DNA of 64,000 bases from Emcibacter sp. (GCA_021774785.1 JAJFIQ010000019.1:868001-932000), one strand, 5' to 3'. Shown: positions 1 to 10,007, counted from the first letter of the stretch. Notes: generated by a model from the sequence alone, not told the origin. Made by a program: numbers and translations.

Positions 1-22
1 AAACAACTTCTACCTGCTGATT

Positions 23-472
23 TTACACCTTCTTGTCCCACCCGCCCTGCTCTGTCTGCTGCCAGTAGGTAAGGTCATGGGCCGCCTCTTTATATTTTTT
101 CCAACGAACCCTTGCAGCAGTGACAGCCTCTTGATCCATGCCATCGAACATTTCCAGACAGCGGTCATATTTACCAATCTCGTCAGATTCAACACTATCA
201 ACCAAAACAAGTATCTTAGCCCCGGCTGGATTTTCATCACCTGTAGTCAGGTATATTGGCTGCTGGTCAGGAAATTTCTCATTCATAGTGCCGTGGGGCA
301 GAAAACTTTGCTTATTAAAATCCCAAAGGGCTTCATTAAGTTCCGCCATGCGATCATCTGATCCCACCTTGATAACAGTCTTAAAACCTGCACCATGCAC
401 TTTTTCAAGCAGCTTGGGCAAAGCGCTCGTTAAAGGCAAGTGCAACAGGTGATAAAAGCTGACATCTGTCAT
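23..472 (-). CDS. holC: DNA polymerase III chi subunit
   Basis: Chi is the clamp-loader accessory subunit that links the replicative polymerase to single-strand binding protein. The 149-residue protein has the family's usual length and pattern, with an N-terminal TDVSFYHLLH strand, a central region with PIYLTTGDENPAGA and the acidic segment LVLVDSVESDEIGKYDRC. A TTG lies one codon upstream, but the ATG used here gives the standard start. It begins five bases after the pepA stop, so the two are co-transcribed, which is the usual alphaproteobacterial pairing. Confidence 0.9.
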   Translation of the reverse strand: MTDVSFYHLLHLPLTSALPKLLEKVHGAGFKTVIKVGSDDRMAELNEALWDFNKQSFLPHGTMNEKFPDQQPIYLTTGDENPAGAKILVLVDSVESDEIGKYDRCLEMFDGMDQEAVTAARVRWKKYKEAAHDLTYWQQTEQGGWDKKV

Positions 473-477
473 CAAAT

Positions 478-1971
478 CTAATCTTCGTAATTGTTACGTA
501 CCAATTGATCCAGAAGGCGCACCCCATATCCGGTGGCACCGCGATCCGCCACGTCTGAGCTTTCGGTTTTCCATGCTGTTCCGGCAATATCAATATGAAC
601 CCACGGCACATCATTGGCAAAACGTTGCAGGAATTGCGCGGCGGTAATGCTGCCACCATATTTACCGCCAATATTTTTCATATCGGCAATCTTGGAATCA
701 ACCATCTTGTCAAAACCCTTGCTGAGCGGCATGCGCCATACCAGTTCATCAACTTCTTGTCCGGCCTTGGTCAAATTTTCACAAAGTTCATCATTGTTGG
801 AAAATATTCCGGCAAACTCCTGCCCCAATGCTATCATCATCGCTCCGGTTAACGTGGCGAGATCAATCATAAATTTGGGCTTGAAACGGTCTTGAGTATA
901 CCATAGGGCATCTGCAAGAACCAGCCGCCCCTCTGCATCCGTATTAATCACTTCAATGGTCTGTCCAGACATGCTTGTCACCACATCACCGGGACGTTGT
1001 GCTGTACTGGATGGCATATTTTCCACAAGGCCAACAACCCCGATGGCATTTACCTTTGCATTGCGTCCGGCCAATGCCTTCATGGCACCAACAACCGCCG
1101 CAGAACCGCCCATATCAAATTTCATATCTTCCATACCGGCTCCCGGTTTCAAGGAGATACCACCCGTATCAAAAGTAACACCCTTACCGACAAAGGCCAC
1201 CGGTTGCTCATCATCATTATCCGAGCCATTCCAATGCATGATCACCAGTAATGATTCACACGCACTGCCCTGCCCGACTCCCAGCAAGGAGCCCATGCCC
1301 AATTCTTCCATTTCATCTTCGGCCAAGATTTCCACATCTATTCCAAGGGTGGATAGCTCCTTGATTTTCTCAGCATAGCTTTCAGGATAAATCACATTGC
1401 CCGGCTCCGTCACCAGATTACGGGCAAATTGAACGCCATCTGCAACAGCGTCCAGTTCCGCAAAAAGCTTTTGCGCGTTTGCTGCCGAAGTGGACATCAT
1501 GGAAACACTAATCACAGATGGTTTTTTATTATCTTCTTCTTTTGTGAAATATTTATCAAACCGGTAGCGACGCAGACGAATGCCATATGCCATATGTGCC
1601 GCAAATTCCGCACCTGAAATATTAGATTCTTTTGGTGTATCCGCCGCAATAGAAATGCTCTCATCACCGGAGGAAATCAGCTTGCTCATTATCTTGCCGC
1701 CAGTTTTCTGCAACTTAACTTCATCAAGCTTGGCTTCTTCCCCAAGCCCGATAACAAGCACACGATTAATTTCCAGATTTACCGGTGCGACAAGGTCAAT
1801 GATCTGGCCGAACTTTCCTTCGAAATGTCCAACTTCCATGGCACGACTGATCAGTCCTTCGGTTTCCTTGTCAATTTTCTGCGCGGAGGCCGATAATTTC
1901 CGATCTTCATAAGCAAAAATGATGTGAGCGTCGGAAGTGGGAAGACTGTTTTTGATAAATTTTATATTCAT
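478..1971 (-). CDS. pepA: Leucyl aminopeptidase (M17 family)
   Basis: This is a cytosolic dimetal aminopeptidase that removes N-terminal residues from peptides. The M17 signature NTDAEGRLVLADAL lies near residue 343, and the metal-site stretch GKGVTFDTGGISLKP near 262-276. The reading frame is open for 17 more codons upstream, but the internal ATG giving MNIKFIKNS is preceded by GAGG at suitable distance and yields 497 residues, the family's usual length. It is the first gene of a two-gene unit with holC and is divergent from lptD. Confidence 0.93.
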   Translation of the reverse strand: MNIKFIKNSLPTSDAHIIFAYEDRKLSASAQKIDKETEGLISRAMEVGHFEGKFGQIIDLVAPVNLEINRVLVIGLGEEAKLDEVKLQKTGGKIMSKLISSGDESISIAADTPKESNISGAEFAAHMAYGIRLRRYRFDKYFTKEEDNKKPSVISVSMMSTSAANAQKLFAELDAVADGVQFARNLVTEPGNVIYPESYAEKIKELSTLGIDVEILAEDEMEELGMGSLLGVGQGSACESLLVIMHWNGSDNDDEQPVAFVGKGVTFDTGGISLKPGAGMEDMKFDMGGSAAVVGAMKALAGRNAKVNAIGVVGLVENMPSSTAQRPGDVVTSMSGQTIEVINTDAEGRLVLADALWYTQDRFKPKFMIDLATLTGAMMIALGQEFAGIFSNNDELCENLTKAGQEVDELVWRMPLSKGFDKMVDSKIADMKNIGGKYGGSITAAQFLQRFANDVPWVHIDIAGTAWKTESSDVADRGATGYGVRLLDQLVRNNYED

Positions 1972-2126
1972 TATTGCCTCAATTATGTCCAAATATCTTT
2001 CTAGTGATTGATACTGCCGCAAATGTCATAGTGCAAGTGTAAAATCTTAGCCAATTACATGACTATTTTTAGGCAAAGGGGAAATAACTGTAGGCAATAA
2101 AAAGAAAAGTATGTAAATAACGCTAT

Positions 2127-4322
2127 ATGGGAAGAAAAATAATCCTCACCTGCTTGTTTTCAAGCGCATTTTTATCAGTGTCTTCATTGGATGGTCTATC
2201 CTATGAGAATAACTTGGCTAATGCTGAATTGCCCAGCCTACAAAAGAATATTGATTTTGCAGCAAACCAGATCGAATATGACAGCGTCAAGGGACTGATT
2301 ACCGCCAGTGGTGATGTCACCTTATTTCAGGGCACTAACGTCCTTAAAGCCGATAAAATTATCTTTAACCAGAATACAAAAGAGGTAACAGCCACCGGCA
2401 ATATCAGCCTTCGTGATGGCAATGGAAACATAATGTTTCTGGAGGAAACGGTTCTAAAGGATGGTTTCCGGGACGGTTTTATTCGTAACGTGAGGGTCTT
2501 ATTTTCTGATGATGGGCATCTGGTGGCTCAGGAAGGCACACGCCTAGACGGTAGGACAACCTTCAAAAAAGCGGCCTATTCACCCTGCAAGACCTGTAAC
2601 ACCGATGGGGAAAGGGAACCATTATGGCAAATCAGAGCAGACAGCATTACCCATGATGAAAATAATAAGGTTATCAAATATAAAAATGTGTTGCTGGAAG
2701 TTGCCGGAGTACCAATTTTCTATACACCCTATTTTTCCCATCCTGACCCTTCCGTACATTCCGCTTCCGGTTTCCTGACACCAGAATTCTCCACATCATC
2801 GGAACTGGGCGTTTTCGTTACCCTACCCTATTATTTTAATCTAGCCCCGCACAGAGATATTACCCTAGAGCCATTAATCACCTCTAAGGAAGGTCTGGTT
2901 ATGGCCGGTACATATCGCCAGCATACTGGAAATGGACAGTTTTTTATCAAAGGGTCCGTCACCAATGCCATAGACCGGGATATAGACCAGATTGATACCG
3001 GCAACCGTGAAGTCCGGGGCCATATTTTTTCTGGTGGCAAATTTGATCTTGATAATTTGAAATTTGCCGGGGACAAATGGCAATGGGATTACGCCCTGCG
3101 CTGGGTCAGTGATGACACTTACCTCAGGCGCTATTATCAGGACCGTTCCGACGTTCTGCAAAGTCATGTCAAAATCGAGAATTTCACGAACCGCAGCTAC
3201 TTCACGGCGGGTGTTTATGGGTTTCAGGGTCTGGACGAAGAAGATAACAGTGCAACAACGGGGCATGCCCTGCCCGCTTTCGATTTGAATATTGCCTCCA
3301 CGCCCGGCAAATGGGGTAATCAATTCACGGTCGATGCCAGCGGTGTGGCCATTGCGCGGACCGATGGCTTGAATTCACAACGAATGAGCCTTAAGGGTGC
3401 ATGGAAACTGCCCTTGAAAACAAGACTAGGTGATTTTTATACTTTCACCGCCAGTGTTCGGGGGGATGTCTTTCACAATAGTTCCGCAGAAAAACAGGAC
3501 CAGCCCATCCACGGTGGAGAAAATGGAACCTTTAGCAGGATATTACCAAAATTTGCCGTCGACTGGAAGTTGCCCTTCATCAAAAACGGCGCAACGACAC
3601 AGCAAATAATTGAGCCATTGGTTTCGATTATTTTTGCTCCAAACAACAAAAACACCCCAGAAATTGTTAATGAAGACAGCCGCAATTTCGAATTTGACGA
3701 AAACAACCTATTCAGTCATGACCGCTATAACGGATATGACAAATGGGAATCTGGAACGCGGATCAATTACGGCGTACGATATTCCCTTTATTCAGAACAT
3801 ACTACGGTCATTGCCATGATTGGGCAGAGCTTTCGTTTACAATCAGCAGAAACTTTTCCTGTGGGTTCCGGATTTGAAGGAAAATCATCTGACTTTGTTG
3901 GTCGCCTGGACCTGACTTTTGGCGACTATATTGACTATGTCCATCGCTTCAGGCTAGATAAAGACAGCCTACGCCTGCGCCGCAATGAAATGATCCTGTC
4001 AGGTGGTACAAAAAAGATCAGAGTTTCCGTACGCTTCCTCGATTTAGACAGAGAATCAACAGATCTCACCAATACAGAACTTGTAAACAGCAAGGAAATT
4101 GGAACCGGATTTCAATATCTGGCTACGGACCGCTGGACCCTTCACGGAAGCTGGGTCCATGATTTACTTAAAAAAGACACAATTTCATATGATGCTGGCA
4201 TTAAATTCAAGAATGAATGTCTGGAATTTGGCTTGGGCTTTGAGAGACGACTGACATCGGACAGGGATATTACCCCATCAAGTACAATCCATCTGAGGTT
4301 AGTGCTAAAACATCTGGGATAA
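2127..4322 (+). CDS. lptD: LPS-assembly protein LptD
   Basis: LptD is the outer-membrane beta-barrel that, with LptE, inserts lipopolysaccharide into the outer leaflet. A hydrophobic N-terminus (about residues 4-22) is a probable signal peptide. An LptA/OstA-like beta-jellyroll follows (about 40-150, with AANQIEYDS and ITASGDVTLFQGTNVLKADK). Then comes a Cys-x-x-Cys at YSPCKTC and a long barrel to the C-terminus, with one late Cys (NECLEFGLGFERR) that could form the family's inter-domain disulfide. The 731 residues are normal for the family. It heads a run with surA, pdxA and rsmA, a common alphaproteobacterial order. Confidence 0.93.
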   Translation: MGRKIILTCLFSSAFLSVSSLDGLSYENNLANAELPSLQKNIDFAANQIEYDSVKGLITASGDVTLFQGTNVLKADKIIFNQNTKEVTATGNISLRDGNGNIMFLEETVLKDGFRDGFIRNVRVLFSDDGHLVAQEGTRLDGRTTFKKAAYSPCKTCNTDGEREPLWQIRADSITHDENNKVIKYKNVLLEVAGVPIFYTPYFSHPDPSVHSASGFLTPEFSTSSELGVFVTLPYYFNLAPHRDITLEPLITSKEGLVMAGTYRQHTGNGQFFIKGSVTNAIDRDIDQIDTGNREVRGHIFSGGKFDLDNLKFAGDKWQWDYALRWVSDDTYLRRYYQDRSDVLQSHVKIENFTNRSYFTAGVYGFQGLDEEDNSATTGHALPAFDLNIASTPGKWGNQFTVDASGVAIARTDGLNSQRMSLKGAWKLPLKTRLGDFYTFTASVRGDVFHNSSAEKQDQPIHGGENGTFSRILPKFAVDWKLPFIKNGATTQQIIEPLVSIIFAPNNKNTPEIVNEDSRNFEFDENNLFSHDRYNGYDKWESGTRINYGVRYSLYSEHTTVIAMIGQSFRLQSAETFPVGSGFEGKSSDFVGRLDLTFGDYIDYVHRFRLDKDSLRLRRNEMILSGGTKKIRVSVRFLDLDRESTDLTNTELVNSKEIGTGFQYLATDRWTLHGSWVHDLLKKDTISYDAGIKFKNECLEFGLGFERRLTSDRDITPSSTIHLRLVLKHLG

Positions 4323-4442
4323 TTCAGGAGATAATTTCTCTTTTGATTTTTCAAATATTTACCAGTATATTTCCCAGCCGTTTACAGGTATAGATGGATC
4401 GAGAATATTAAGGGTTAGAGCAAAGTTAGGCCAAGGTTAGGT

Positions 4443-5762
4443 ATGTATAAAATGAATCGCAAATTTGTCGCAGGAACAAGAAAATTAGGCTTATTGAGTA
4501 TTATAAGCAGTTTCTTGCTATCCCCTCTCAGTGGATTTGCTCAACAATCCGATAATGTAAAGCAACTAAGCGATGTGCAGCAAATTGTTGCCGTAGTCAA
4601 TGACAGCCCCATATCACTCTATGACCTGAAACAGCGTGTGCTCTTATTTATGATGTCATCAGGCGTCAATCAGTTTTCTGAGAAGGATCAGCAATATCTA
4701 AATCAACAAGGCCTTCAAAGTCTGGTTGATGACAAATTAAAAACCCAGGAAGCAGAAAAATATAAAACGGTTATCAGCAAAGGCGAACAGGAACAATCCT
4801 TTGCAACATATGCCCAACAAATGCGGTTAACCCCTCAACAACTGGAAAGTCAGTTAAATAAGGTTGGTATTCGTAAAGAATCCATGTTGAAGCAGGTAGA
4901 AGCGAGCTTGGCATGGGAGCAGGTGGTCGGCGGACTTCTTATGCCACAGGTCAGTATTAGTGACGAAGAAATCTTTTCTATCCTGGACAGAATGACAACG
5001 AACAAGGGACAGTTGGAATATCACCCGCTGGAAATTTTTCTTTTGGTTGCTGAAAATGATCAACGTGAAGATGGTAGAATTGCTGCATTGCGTATTGTTG
5101 AACAATTAAAAAACAAAACATCGTTCCAAGTTATGGCCCGCCAATTTTCTCAATCTACCACTTCCGCTGTGGGCGGTGATCTGGGATGGCTTATGAAGTC
5201 ACAAATCAATGCAGAAATAATCTCTACAATCGAGACAATGGAAAAGGGTCAGATTTCAGATCCTATTGAAACAGAAGACGGATTTTATATCATTCAATTA
5301 GCGGACAAAAGACAAATCCTAACCCCCAGTGAAACTGATGCCCGCGTAGATTTACAACATCTATTCTTTGAAGTTTCTGATAAGGCGCAGAGCGATGAAT
5401 TGGACGCTCTGGAGAAAATTGTCGCCGCAGCAGCCAAAAAAATTGAAAATTGCGAAAAACTTGAAGAACAGGGCAAGGAACTGGGTGCTAAAGAAACCGG
5501 AAGCCTGGGAAATCTAGCCATTTCTGATTTGCCCAAGAATCTGCATCAAACAATCCTTAATCTTGAAATTGGCCATGCGACCGCCCCGCTTAAGGAAGAA
5601 AACGGCTATCGCGTATTTGTAGTCTGTGACAGAACGGAACCTGTCGTACGTCTACCGGATTATGACAGCGTGGAAGGGAGCCTTTCCCAGCAACGGGTTG
5701 GCCTAATCGCCAGACGTCACCTCAGGGACCTTCGGCGTGATGCCATCATCGACTATAAATAA
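4443..5762 (+). CDS. surA: Periplasmic chaperone/peptidyl-prolyl isomerase SurA
   Basis: SurA escorts unfolded outer-membrane proteins, including LptD, across the periplasm. The 439 residues show a signal peptide (LLSIISSFLLSPLSGFAQ), a SurA N-terminal domain (about 45-165, beginning QQIVAVVNDSPISLYDLKQR), a parvulin domain (about 190-290, with ARQFSQSTTSAVGGDLGWL) and a second degenerate parvulin-like domain (about 305-400). An ATG three codons in is an equally possible start. Its 3' end overlaps pdxA, and lptD lies directly upstream, so chaperone and client are neighbours. Confidence 0.9.
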   Translation: MYKMNRKFVAGTRKLGLLSIISSFLLSPLSGFAQQSDNVKQLSDVQQIVAVVNDSPISLYDLKQRVLLFMMSSGVNQFSEKDQQYLNQQGLQSLVDDKLKTQEAEKYKTVISKGEQEQSFATYAQQMRLTPQQLESQLNKVGIRKESMLKQVEASLAWEQVVGGLLMPQVSISDEEIFSILDRMTTNKGQLEYHPLEIFLLVAENDQREDGRIAALRIVEQLKNKTSFQVMARQFSQSTTSAVGGDLGWLMKSQINAEIISTIETMEKGQISDPIETEDGFYIIQLADKRQILTPSETDARVDLQHLFFEVSDKAQSDELDALEKIVAAAAKKIENCEKLEEQGKELGAKETGSLGNLAISDLPKNLHQTILNLEIGHATAPLKEENGYRVFVVCDRTEPVVRLPDYDSVEGSLSQQRVGLIARRHLRDLRRDAIIDYK

Positions 5763-6786
5763 TTCTAAGTCCCTACCCTTTGCCCTTTCAATTGGGGAAC
5801 CTTCCGGTATTGGCCCCGAAATAATACTGAAAAGCTGGGCTGAACGCAGTGAACAGAAGCTACCCGATTTTTTTGTTGTGGGCAGTGAACAAATCATGCT
5901 GAAAACCGCCCAGAAAATAGGGCTGGATATTCCCCTTCAGAAAATAACAACACCCATGCAAGTGAGTACTATTTTTCAAAATGCTTTGCCTGTTCTGGAT
6001 ATTGAACGGGATGCTGATTTTGAATTTGGAAATCCTTCCACGCTTACCGCTGCCCTGACAATCGGTGCCATTGAGCAATCTGTTAAAATGGTTTTTGATG
6101 GTAAAGCCGCCGGACTGGTAACAGCACCGATACAAAAAGCTGCACTATATGAAGCGGGCTTCACCTCCCCCGGGCATACGGAATTTCTGGCGGAACTTTG
6201 CAAGAAAAGAACATCTGCCGCCGAAATGCCAGTGATGATGCTGGTTGCGGATGGTTTACGTGTTGTCCCCCTGACCATTCATATAACCATCACAGAGGTT
6301 GCTAAATCCATTTCGCCGGACATCATCCGCTGGACCTGCGAAAAGGTAAACACGGCCCTGATTGAAGATTTTGGCATTGAAAAGCCCAGGATTGCCGTTG
6401 CCGGATTAAACCCTCATGCCGGGGAGGATGGCACCATAGGTAATGAAGAACAGCTTATCATAGGGCCAGCCCTTGACCGTCTGCGTGATCAGGGTATGAA
6501 TATCATGGGCCCCCTGCCTGCCGACACCATGTTTCATGGGGCTGCCCGTGTGAAATATGATGCCGCTTTATGTATGTATCATGATCAGGCCCTGATCCCC
6601 ATAAAGACATTGGACTTTGAAGGCGGGGTAAATGTAACGGTTGGCTTGCCCATTGTGCGCACGTCACCGGATCACGGTACGGCATTAGATATTGCAGGGC
6701 AAAATCTGGCCAACCCCAACAGCATGATCAATGCCCTGAGGATGGCGGAACAGATATATAAAAACCGGATGATAAGCCATGTATGA
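5740..6786 (+). CDS. pdxA: 4-hydroxythreonine-4-phosphate dehydrogenase
   Basis: PdxA oxidises 4-phosphohydroxy-threonine in the DXP-dependent route to pyridoxal 5'-phosphate. The family motifs are present: SIGEPSGIGPEI near the N-terminus, GHTEFLAEL (metal His), GLNPHAGEDG (metal His) and MYHDQALIPIK (third metal His). A GTG sits one codon before the ATG; the ATG is preceded by AGGGACC. The start overlaps the end of surA by 23 bases and the stop overlaps rsmA, so translation is probably coupled. Confidence 0.94.
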   Translation: MPSSTINNSKSLPFALSIGEPSGIGPEIILKSWAERSEQKLPDFFVVGSEQIMLKTAQKIGLDIPLQKITTPMQVSTIFQNALPVLDIERDADFEFGNPSTLTAALTIGAIEQSVKMVFDGKAAGLVTAPIQKAALYEAGFTSPGHTEFLAELCKKRTSAAEMPVMMLVADGLRVVPLTIHITITEVAKSISPDIIRWTCEKVNTALIEDFGIEKPRIAVAGLNPHAGEDGTIGNEEQLIIGPALDRLRDQGMNIMGPLPADTMFHGAARVKYDAALCMYHDQALIPIKTLDFEGGVNVTVGLPIVRTSPDHGTALDIAGQNLANPNSMINALRMAEQIYKNRMISHV

Positions 6787-7642
6787 AGATGGTCTGCCCC
6801 CGCTCCGGGATGTTATCAGTCACTATGATTTAAATGCCAAAAAGTCTCTAGGTCAAAATTTTCTGACCGACCTGAACCTGACTGGAAAGATTGCCCGTTC
6901 AGCAAATGGTCTGGGCGGCAGTAGCTTAAAAGACTCGATCATATATGAAGTCGGCCCCGGCCCCGGCGCACTGACCCGCGCCTTATTAATGAACGGCGCA
7001 CACAGAGTTGTTGCCGTGGAAATGGATCCAAGATGCATCGAAGCACTGGCGCAAGTTCAGGCTGCTTATCCGGGCAAGCTGGACGTCCACTTCGGAGATG
7101 CCCTGAAAGTAGATGAGCAAGAATTAATCGGTGATACCAAAGGCCGTCCGGTCAAGATAATAGCAAATCTGCCCTATAATGTGGGCACAGCCCTGCTGGT
7201 AAAATGGCTGACCCTGAAAGACTGGTTGCCGTGGTACAGCTCACTGACCCTGATGTTCCAGAAGGAAGTGGGACAACGCATCATTGCCGAGCCACGCACT
7301 AAAGCATATGGGCGATTGTCAGTTCTTGGACAATATCGGGCTGAAGCCAAAATCATGTTCGATGTCCCCGCCCGTGCATTTATTCCACCGCCAAAAGTTA
7401 CATCCTGCATCGTCGCACTTACCCCGTGTGCAGAACGGGCTGACACACCAAAGCAGGATATATTGGAAAAGGTCGTCTATGCGGCCTTTAACCAACGGCG
7501 CAAAATGCTCCGTACCAGCCTTAAAGCTCTGGGACAAGACCCGTTGCCCTATCTGGAGGCTGCTGACGTAAAAGAAACCTGCCGTGCGGAAGAACTTACG
7601 ATAGACGACTTCTGCCGGCTGGCAAAAGTATACAAAAAATAA
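6779..7642 (+). CDS. rsmA: 16S rRNA dimethyladenosine transferase
   Basis: RsmA (KsgA) dimethylates two adjacent adenines in the 3' helix of 16S rRNA, a late check in 30S assembly. The sequence shows KKSLGQNFLTD, the SAM-binding loop EVGPGPGALTRALL, the acidic strand VVAVEMDPRC and the catalytic NLPYNVGTALL. Its 287 residues are standard. It starts eight bases inside pdxA and ends four bases before the convergent gmk, with no obvious hairpin between them. Confidence 0.95.
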   Translation: MYEDGLPPLRDVISHYDLNAKKSLGQNFLTDLNLTGKIARSANGLGGSSLKDSIIYEVGPGPGALTRALLMNGAHRVVAVEMDPRCIEALAQVQAAYPGKLDVHFGDALKVDEQELIGDTKGRPVKIIANLPYNVGTALLVKWLTLKDWLPWYSSLTLMFQKEVGQRIIAEPRTKAYGRLSVLGQYRAEAKIMFDVPARAFIPPPKVTSCIVALTPCAERADTPKQDILEKVVYAAFNQRRKMLRTSLKALGQDPLPYLEAADVKETCRAEELTIDDFCRLAKVYKK

Positions 7643-7646
7643 AACC

Positions 7647-8282
7647 CTATTCTTCACCAGTAATTTCATGAACGAATGAGACGAGACCCGTCTGACGTTC
7701 ACGGTTCAGGCGCTCGGCCTGCAATATTGAAAAGAGCTGTTTCTCCGCCTTTTGAAGGTCATCATTGACAATGATATAATCATAGCCATCCCAATGGCTG
7801 ATTTCCTCACCTGCCTTGGACATGCGTTTGGCAACGACTTCATCGCTATCCTGTGCCCGTTCTTTTAGGCGCCGTTCCAATTCAGCTTTGCTGGGTGGCA
7901 GGATAAAAACACGTACCAGATCTTTGGCAACTTTTTGCGTAAGTTGCTGGGTTCCCTGCCAGTCAATGTCAAACAATACGTCGCTTCCTTCAGCCATAGC
8001 CCTTTCCACTGGTGCTGCGGGCGTGCCGTAATAGTTATCAAACACCTTAGCATGCTCCAGAAAACCATCCTGTTCAACCAGTTCTTCAAATTCCGGTGTA
8101 GACACAAAATTATAATCCACACCATCCTTTTCCCCCGGTCTTGGTGTCCGCGTGGTCATGGATATGGACAGGGTAATATTGTTATCTTTTTCCAGCAAAA
8201 GACGTGACAGGGTTGATTTCCCGGCCCCGGAAGGGGAGGAAAGAACCAATAACAATCCTCGGCGTTCTATATTCTTCGTCAT
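7647..8282 (-). CDS. gmk: Guanylate kinase
   Basis: The enzyme phosphorylates GMP to GDP. The P-loop is SSPSGAGKSTLSRLL, followed by the GMP-binding region SMTTRTPRPGEKDGVDYNFV and FLEHAKVFDNYYGTP. Its 211 residues are typical. It lies five bases downstream of yicC on the same strand, so both are probably one transcript, an arrangement common in alphaproteobacteria. Confidence 0.96.
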   Translation of the reverse strand: MTKNIERRGLLLVLSSPSGAGKSTLSRLLLEKDNNITLSISMTTRTPRPGEKDGVDYNFVSTPEFEELVEQDGFLEHAKVFDNYYGTPAAPVERAMAEGSDVLFDIDWQGTQQLTQKVAKDLVRVFILPPSKAELERRLKERAQDSDEVVAKRMSKAGEEISHWDGYDYIIVNDDLQKAEKQLFSILQAERLNRERQTGLVSFVHEITGEE

Positions 8283-8287
8283 TTATT

Positions 8288-9175
8288 TTACTCGATATTC
8301 TGAACTTGTTCACGGAATTGGTCGATGGTTGTCTTAAGGGACAATCCAATATCGGTTAGGCGAATATCCGATGCCTTACTACAAAGGGTATTGGCTTCGC
8401 GGTTGAATTCCTGAGTGAGAAAATCCAACTTACGACCTATCTGCCCGTCAGTATTAATATGCGATCTTCCCGCCTCAATATGAGCATAAAGACGGTCGAT
8501 TTCTTCCTTAATATCCGCCTTAGTCGCCAGCAATACGACCTCTTGAGCAATACGGTCAGGATCAATACCGGTTTTATCATCCAGAAGCGCATTGACCTTA
8601 TCCATATACCGTTTTTTAATCAGGTCAGGAAGTTCCTGTGCTATACTATCAGCCTGTTTAACCAGTTCTTCAATTTCATCCAGAAGGCTTGTCAGGACTT
8701 CCTGCATCGCGGCTCCTTCCGTATCACGGGAAGTTTTAAATGCGGCCAGAGTCTTTAAAAAAGAGGTTTTCAATGCCCCGTCACGTGCCTTGATTGTAGC
8801 ATCATCTTCTTCTGTTTCCACATATTGAATCACATCCCTGACACCCATAAGCGCATCAAGACCCGGTTGGGGCAGGTGATTATTCATGGCGGTCGTGGTG
8901 GCGACTTCCACTAAAGCGTCCAACATTTCCTGATTTACTTTGAACGATGTACCTTCTGTATCCCGGTTCATTTGAAGATTGATATTAACCGAACCTCGCG
9001 CGATATTTTCTTTCAGGATTTTGCGCGCCACCTGCTCAACGGCATCCAGCCCTTGTGGTGTGCGGCAACGTACATCAAGGTTGCGGCCATTGACGCTTTT
9101 AATTTCCCACGTCCAATGATAATTTTCCCAACTTCCCGATACACGGGCGAAACCAGTCATACTAGATAATGTCAT
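8288..9175 (-). CDS. yicC: YicC-family endoribonuclease
   Basis: YicC proteins are stress-associated endoribonucleases. The characteristic N-terminus SSMTGFARVSG is followed by WEIKSVNGRNLDVRCRTP, and the C-terminal domain carries KADIKEEIDRLYAHIEAGR and GRKLDFLTQEFNREANTLCSK. The 295 residues match the family. Neither possible ATG (the first, or the one at residue 6) has a clear Shine-Dalgarno sequence. It is the first gene of the yicC-gmk pair and is divergent from a short-chain dehydrogenase. Confidence 0.93.
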   Translation of the reverse strand: MTLSSMTGFARVSGSWENYHWTWEIKSVNGRNLDVRCRTPQGLDAVEQVARKILKENIARGSVNINLQMNRDTEGTSFKVNQEMLDALVEVATTTAMNNHLPQPGLDALMGVRDVIQYVETEEDDATIKARDGALKTSFLKTLAAFKTSRDTEGAAMQEVLTSLLDEIEELVKQADSIAQELPDLIKKRYMDKVNALLDDKTGIDPDRIAQEVVLLATKADIKEEIDRLYAHIEAGRSHINTDGQIGRKLDFLTQEFNREANTLCSKASDIRLTDIGLSLKTTIDQFREQVQNIE

Positions 9176-9242
9176 AGTTTAATGTTTTTCATATGTTATT
9201 GTTACATTTGATATAAACAATCTATAGCAGGAATAACCACAG

Positions 9243-10007
9243 ATGAAAAATCCAAAATCCATTCTTATTACCGGCGGCAACAGTGGACTGGGTGCTTCAC
9301 TCGCCAAAGAATATGCCGCAAAGGGAATTACATTGTTCCTGTCAGGACGCAATGAAGAACGGCTTGAGGAAATCAAAAATGAATGTCTTTCACGCGGAGC
9401 AGATGTTCATGTCGCGCCTATTGATACCAGTGATGAAAATGCTATGTCCGACTGGATCAGGGAATGTGATGCTGTAGCACCACTGGATTTGGTCGTTGCC
9501 AATGCGGGTATCGGAATAGGTTTTAACACAAAAATGGATTTAGGTGAGCATACCAAACAAATTATGGATATTAATGTGAATGGTGTTTTTAATACGGTTC
9601 ATCCGGCCATCCGCCTTATGCAGCCGCGCGGCAAAGGCCAAATTGCCATTATATCCTCTCTCGCAGGCTATCATGGCTCCCCAACTGCCCCAGCCTATTC
9701 CACCAGCAAAGCAACCGTTAAGGCATACGGTGAAGCTTTACGCGGTCTTTATGCCCGTCATGGCATCGAAGTTAATGTGGTCTGTCCCGGCTTTGTCAAA
9801 AGCCCCATGACCGCCACCAACAAATTTCCTATGCCTTTCCTTATGGAAACCGACAAGGCGATTAAAATTTTGCGGGTCGGGTTAGAGAAAAATCAGGCCC
9901 GCATCACCTTCCCGTGGCAATTGAGTCTCATTTACGGGGCAATGGTACGCTTCCTGCCGGAATGGTTATTTGACCGGATTTTCAGAGTGATGCCACACAA
10001 GAATTAA
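9243..10007 (+). CDS. Short-chain dehydrogenase/reductase
   Basis: This is a classical SDR of 254 residues. The nucleotide-binding motif is ITGGNSGLGASLA, the NAG motif is VVANAGIGIG, the catalytic Ser is in IISSLAGY and the Tyr-Lys pair is in YSTSKATVKAYGEAL. The start of the coenzyme strand ends in SGRNEE, which favours NADP(H). The C-terminus (VRFLPEWLFDRIF) is hydrophobic with basic residues and might touch membrane. The substrate is unknown. It is a single gene on the plus strand between yicC and mltG, and its stop overlaps the mltG stop by four bases. Confidence 0.85.
   Translation: MKNPKSILITGGNSGLGASLAKEYAAKGITLFLSGRNEERLEEIKNECLSRGADVHVAPIDTSDENAMSDWIRECDAVAPLDLVVANAGIGIGFNTKMDLGEHTKQIMDINVNGVFNTVHPAIRLMQPRGKGQIAIISSLAGYHGSPTAPAYSTSKATVKAYGEALRGLYARHGIEVNVVCPGFVKSPMTATNKFPMPFLMETDKAIKILRVGLEKNQARITFPWQLSLIYGAMVRFLPEWLFDRIFRVMPHKN

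Noticed and set aside
77-452. Plus-strand open frames opposite holC
   Set aside because: They are antisense shadows of a well-conserved gene, with no recognisable domain or start signals.
3064-3323. Open frames on both strands inside lptD
   Set aside because: They lie within a continuous, recognisable LptD barrel and show no independent motif.
4323-4442. GAGA/TCTC hairpin after lptD
   Set aside because: The stem is only four to five bases and surA follows on the same strand; there is too little support for a terminator.
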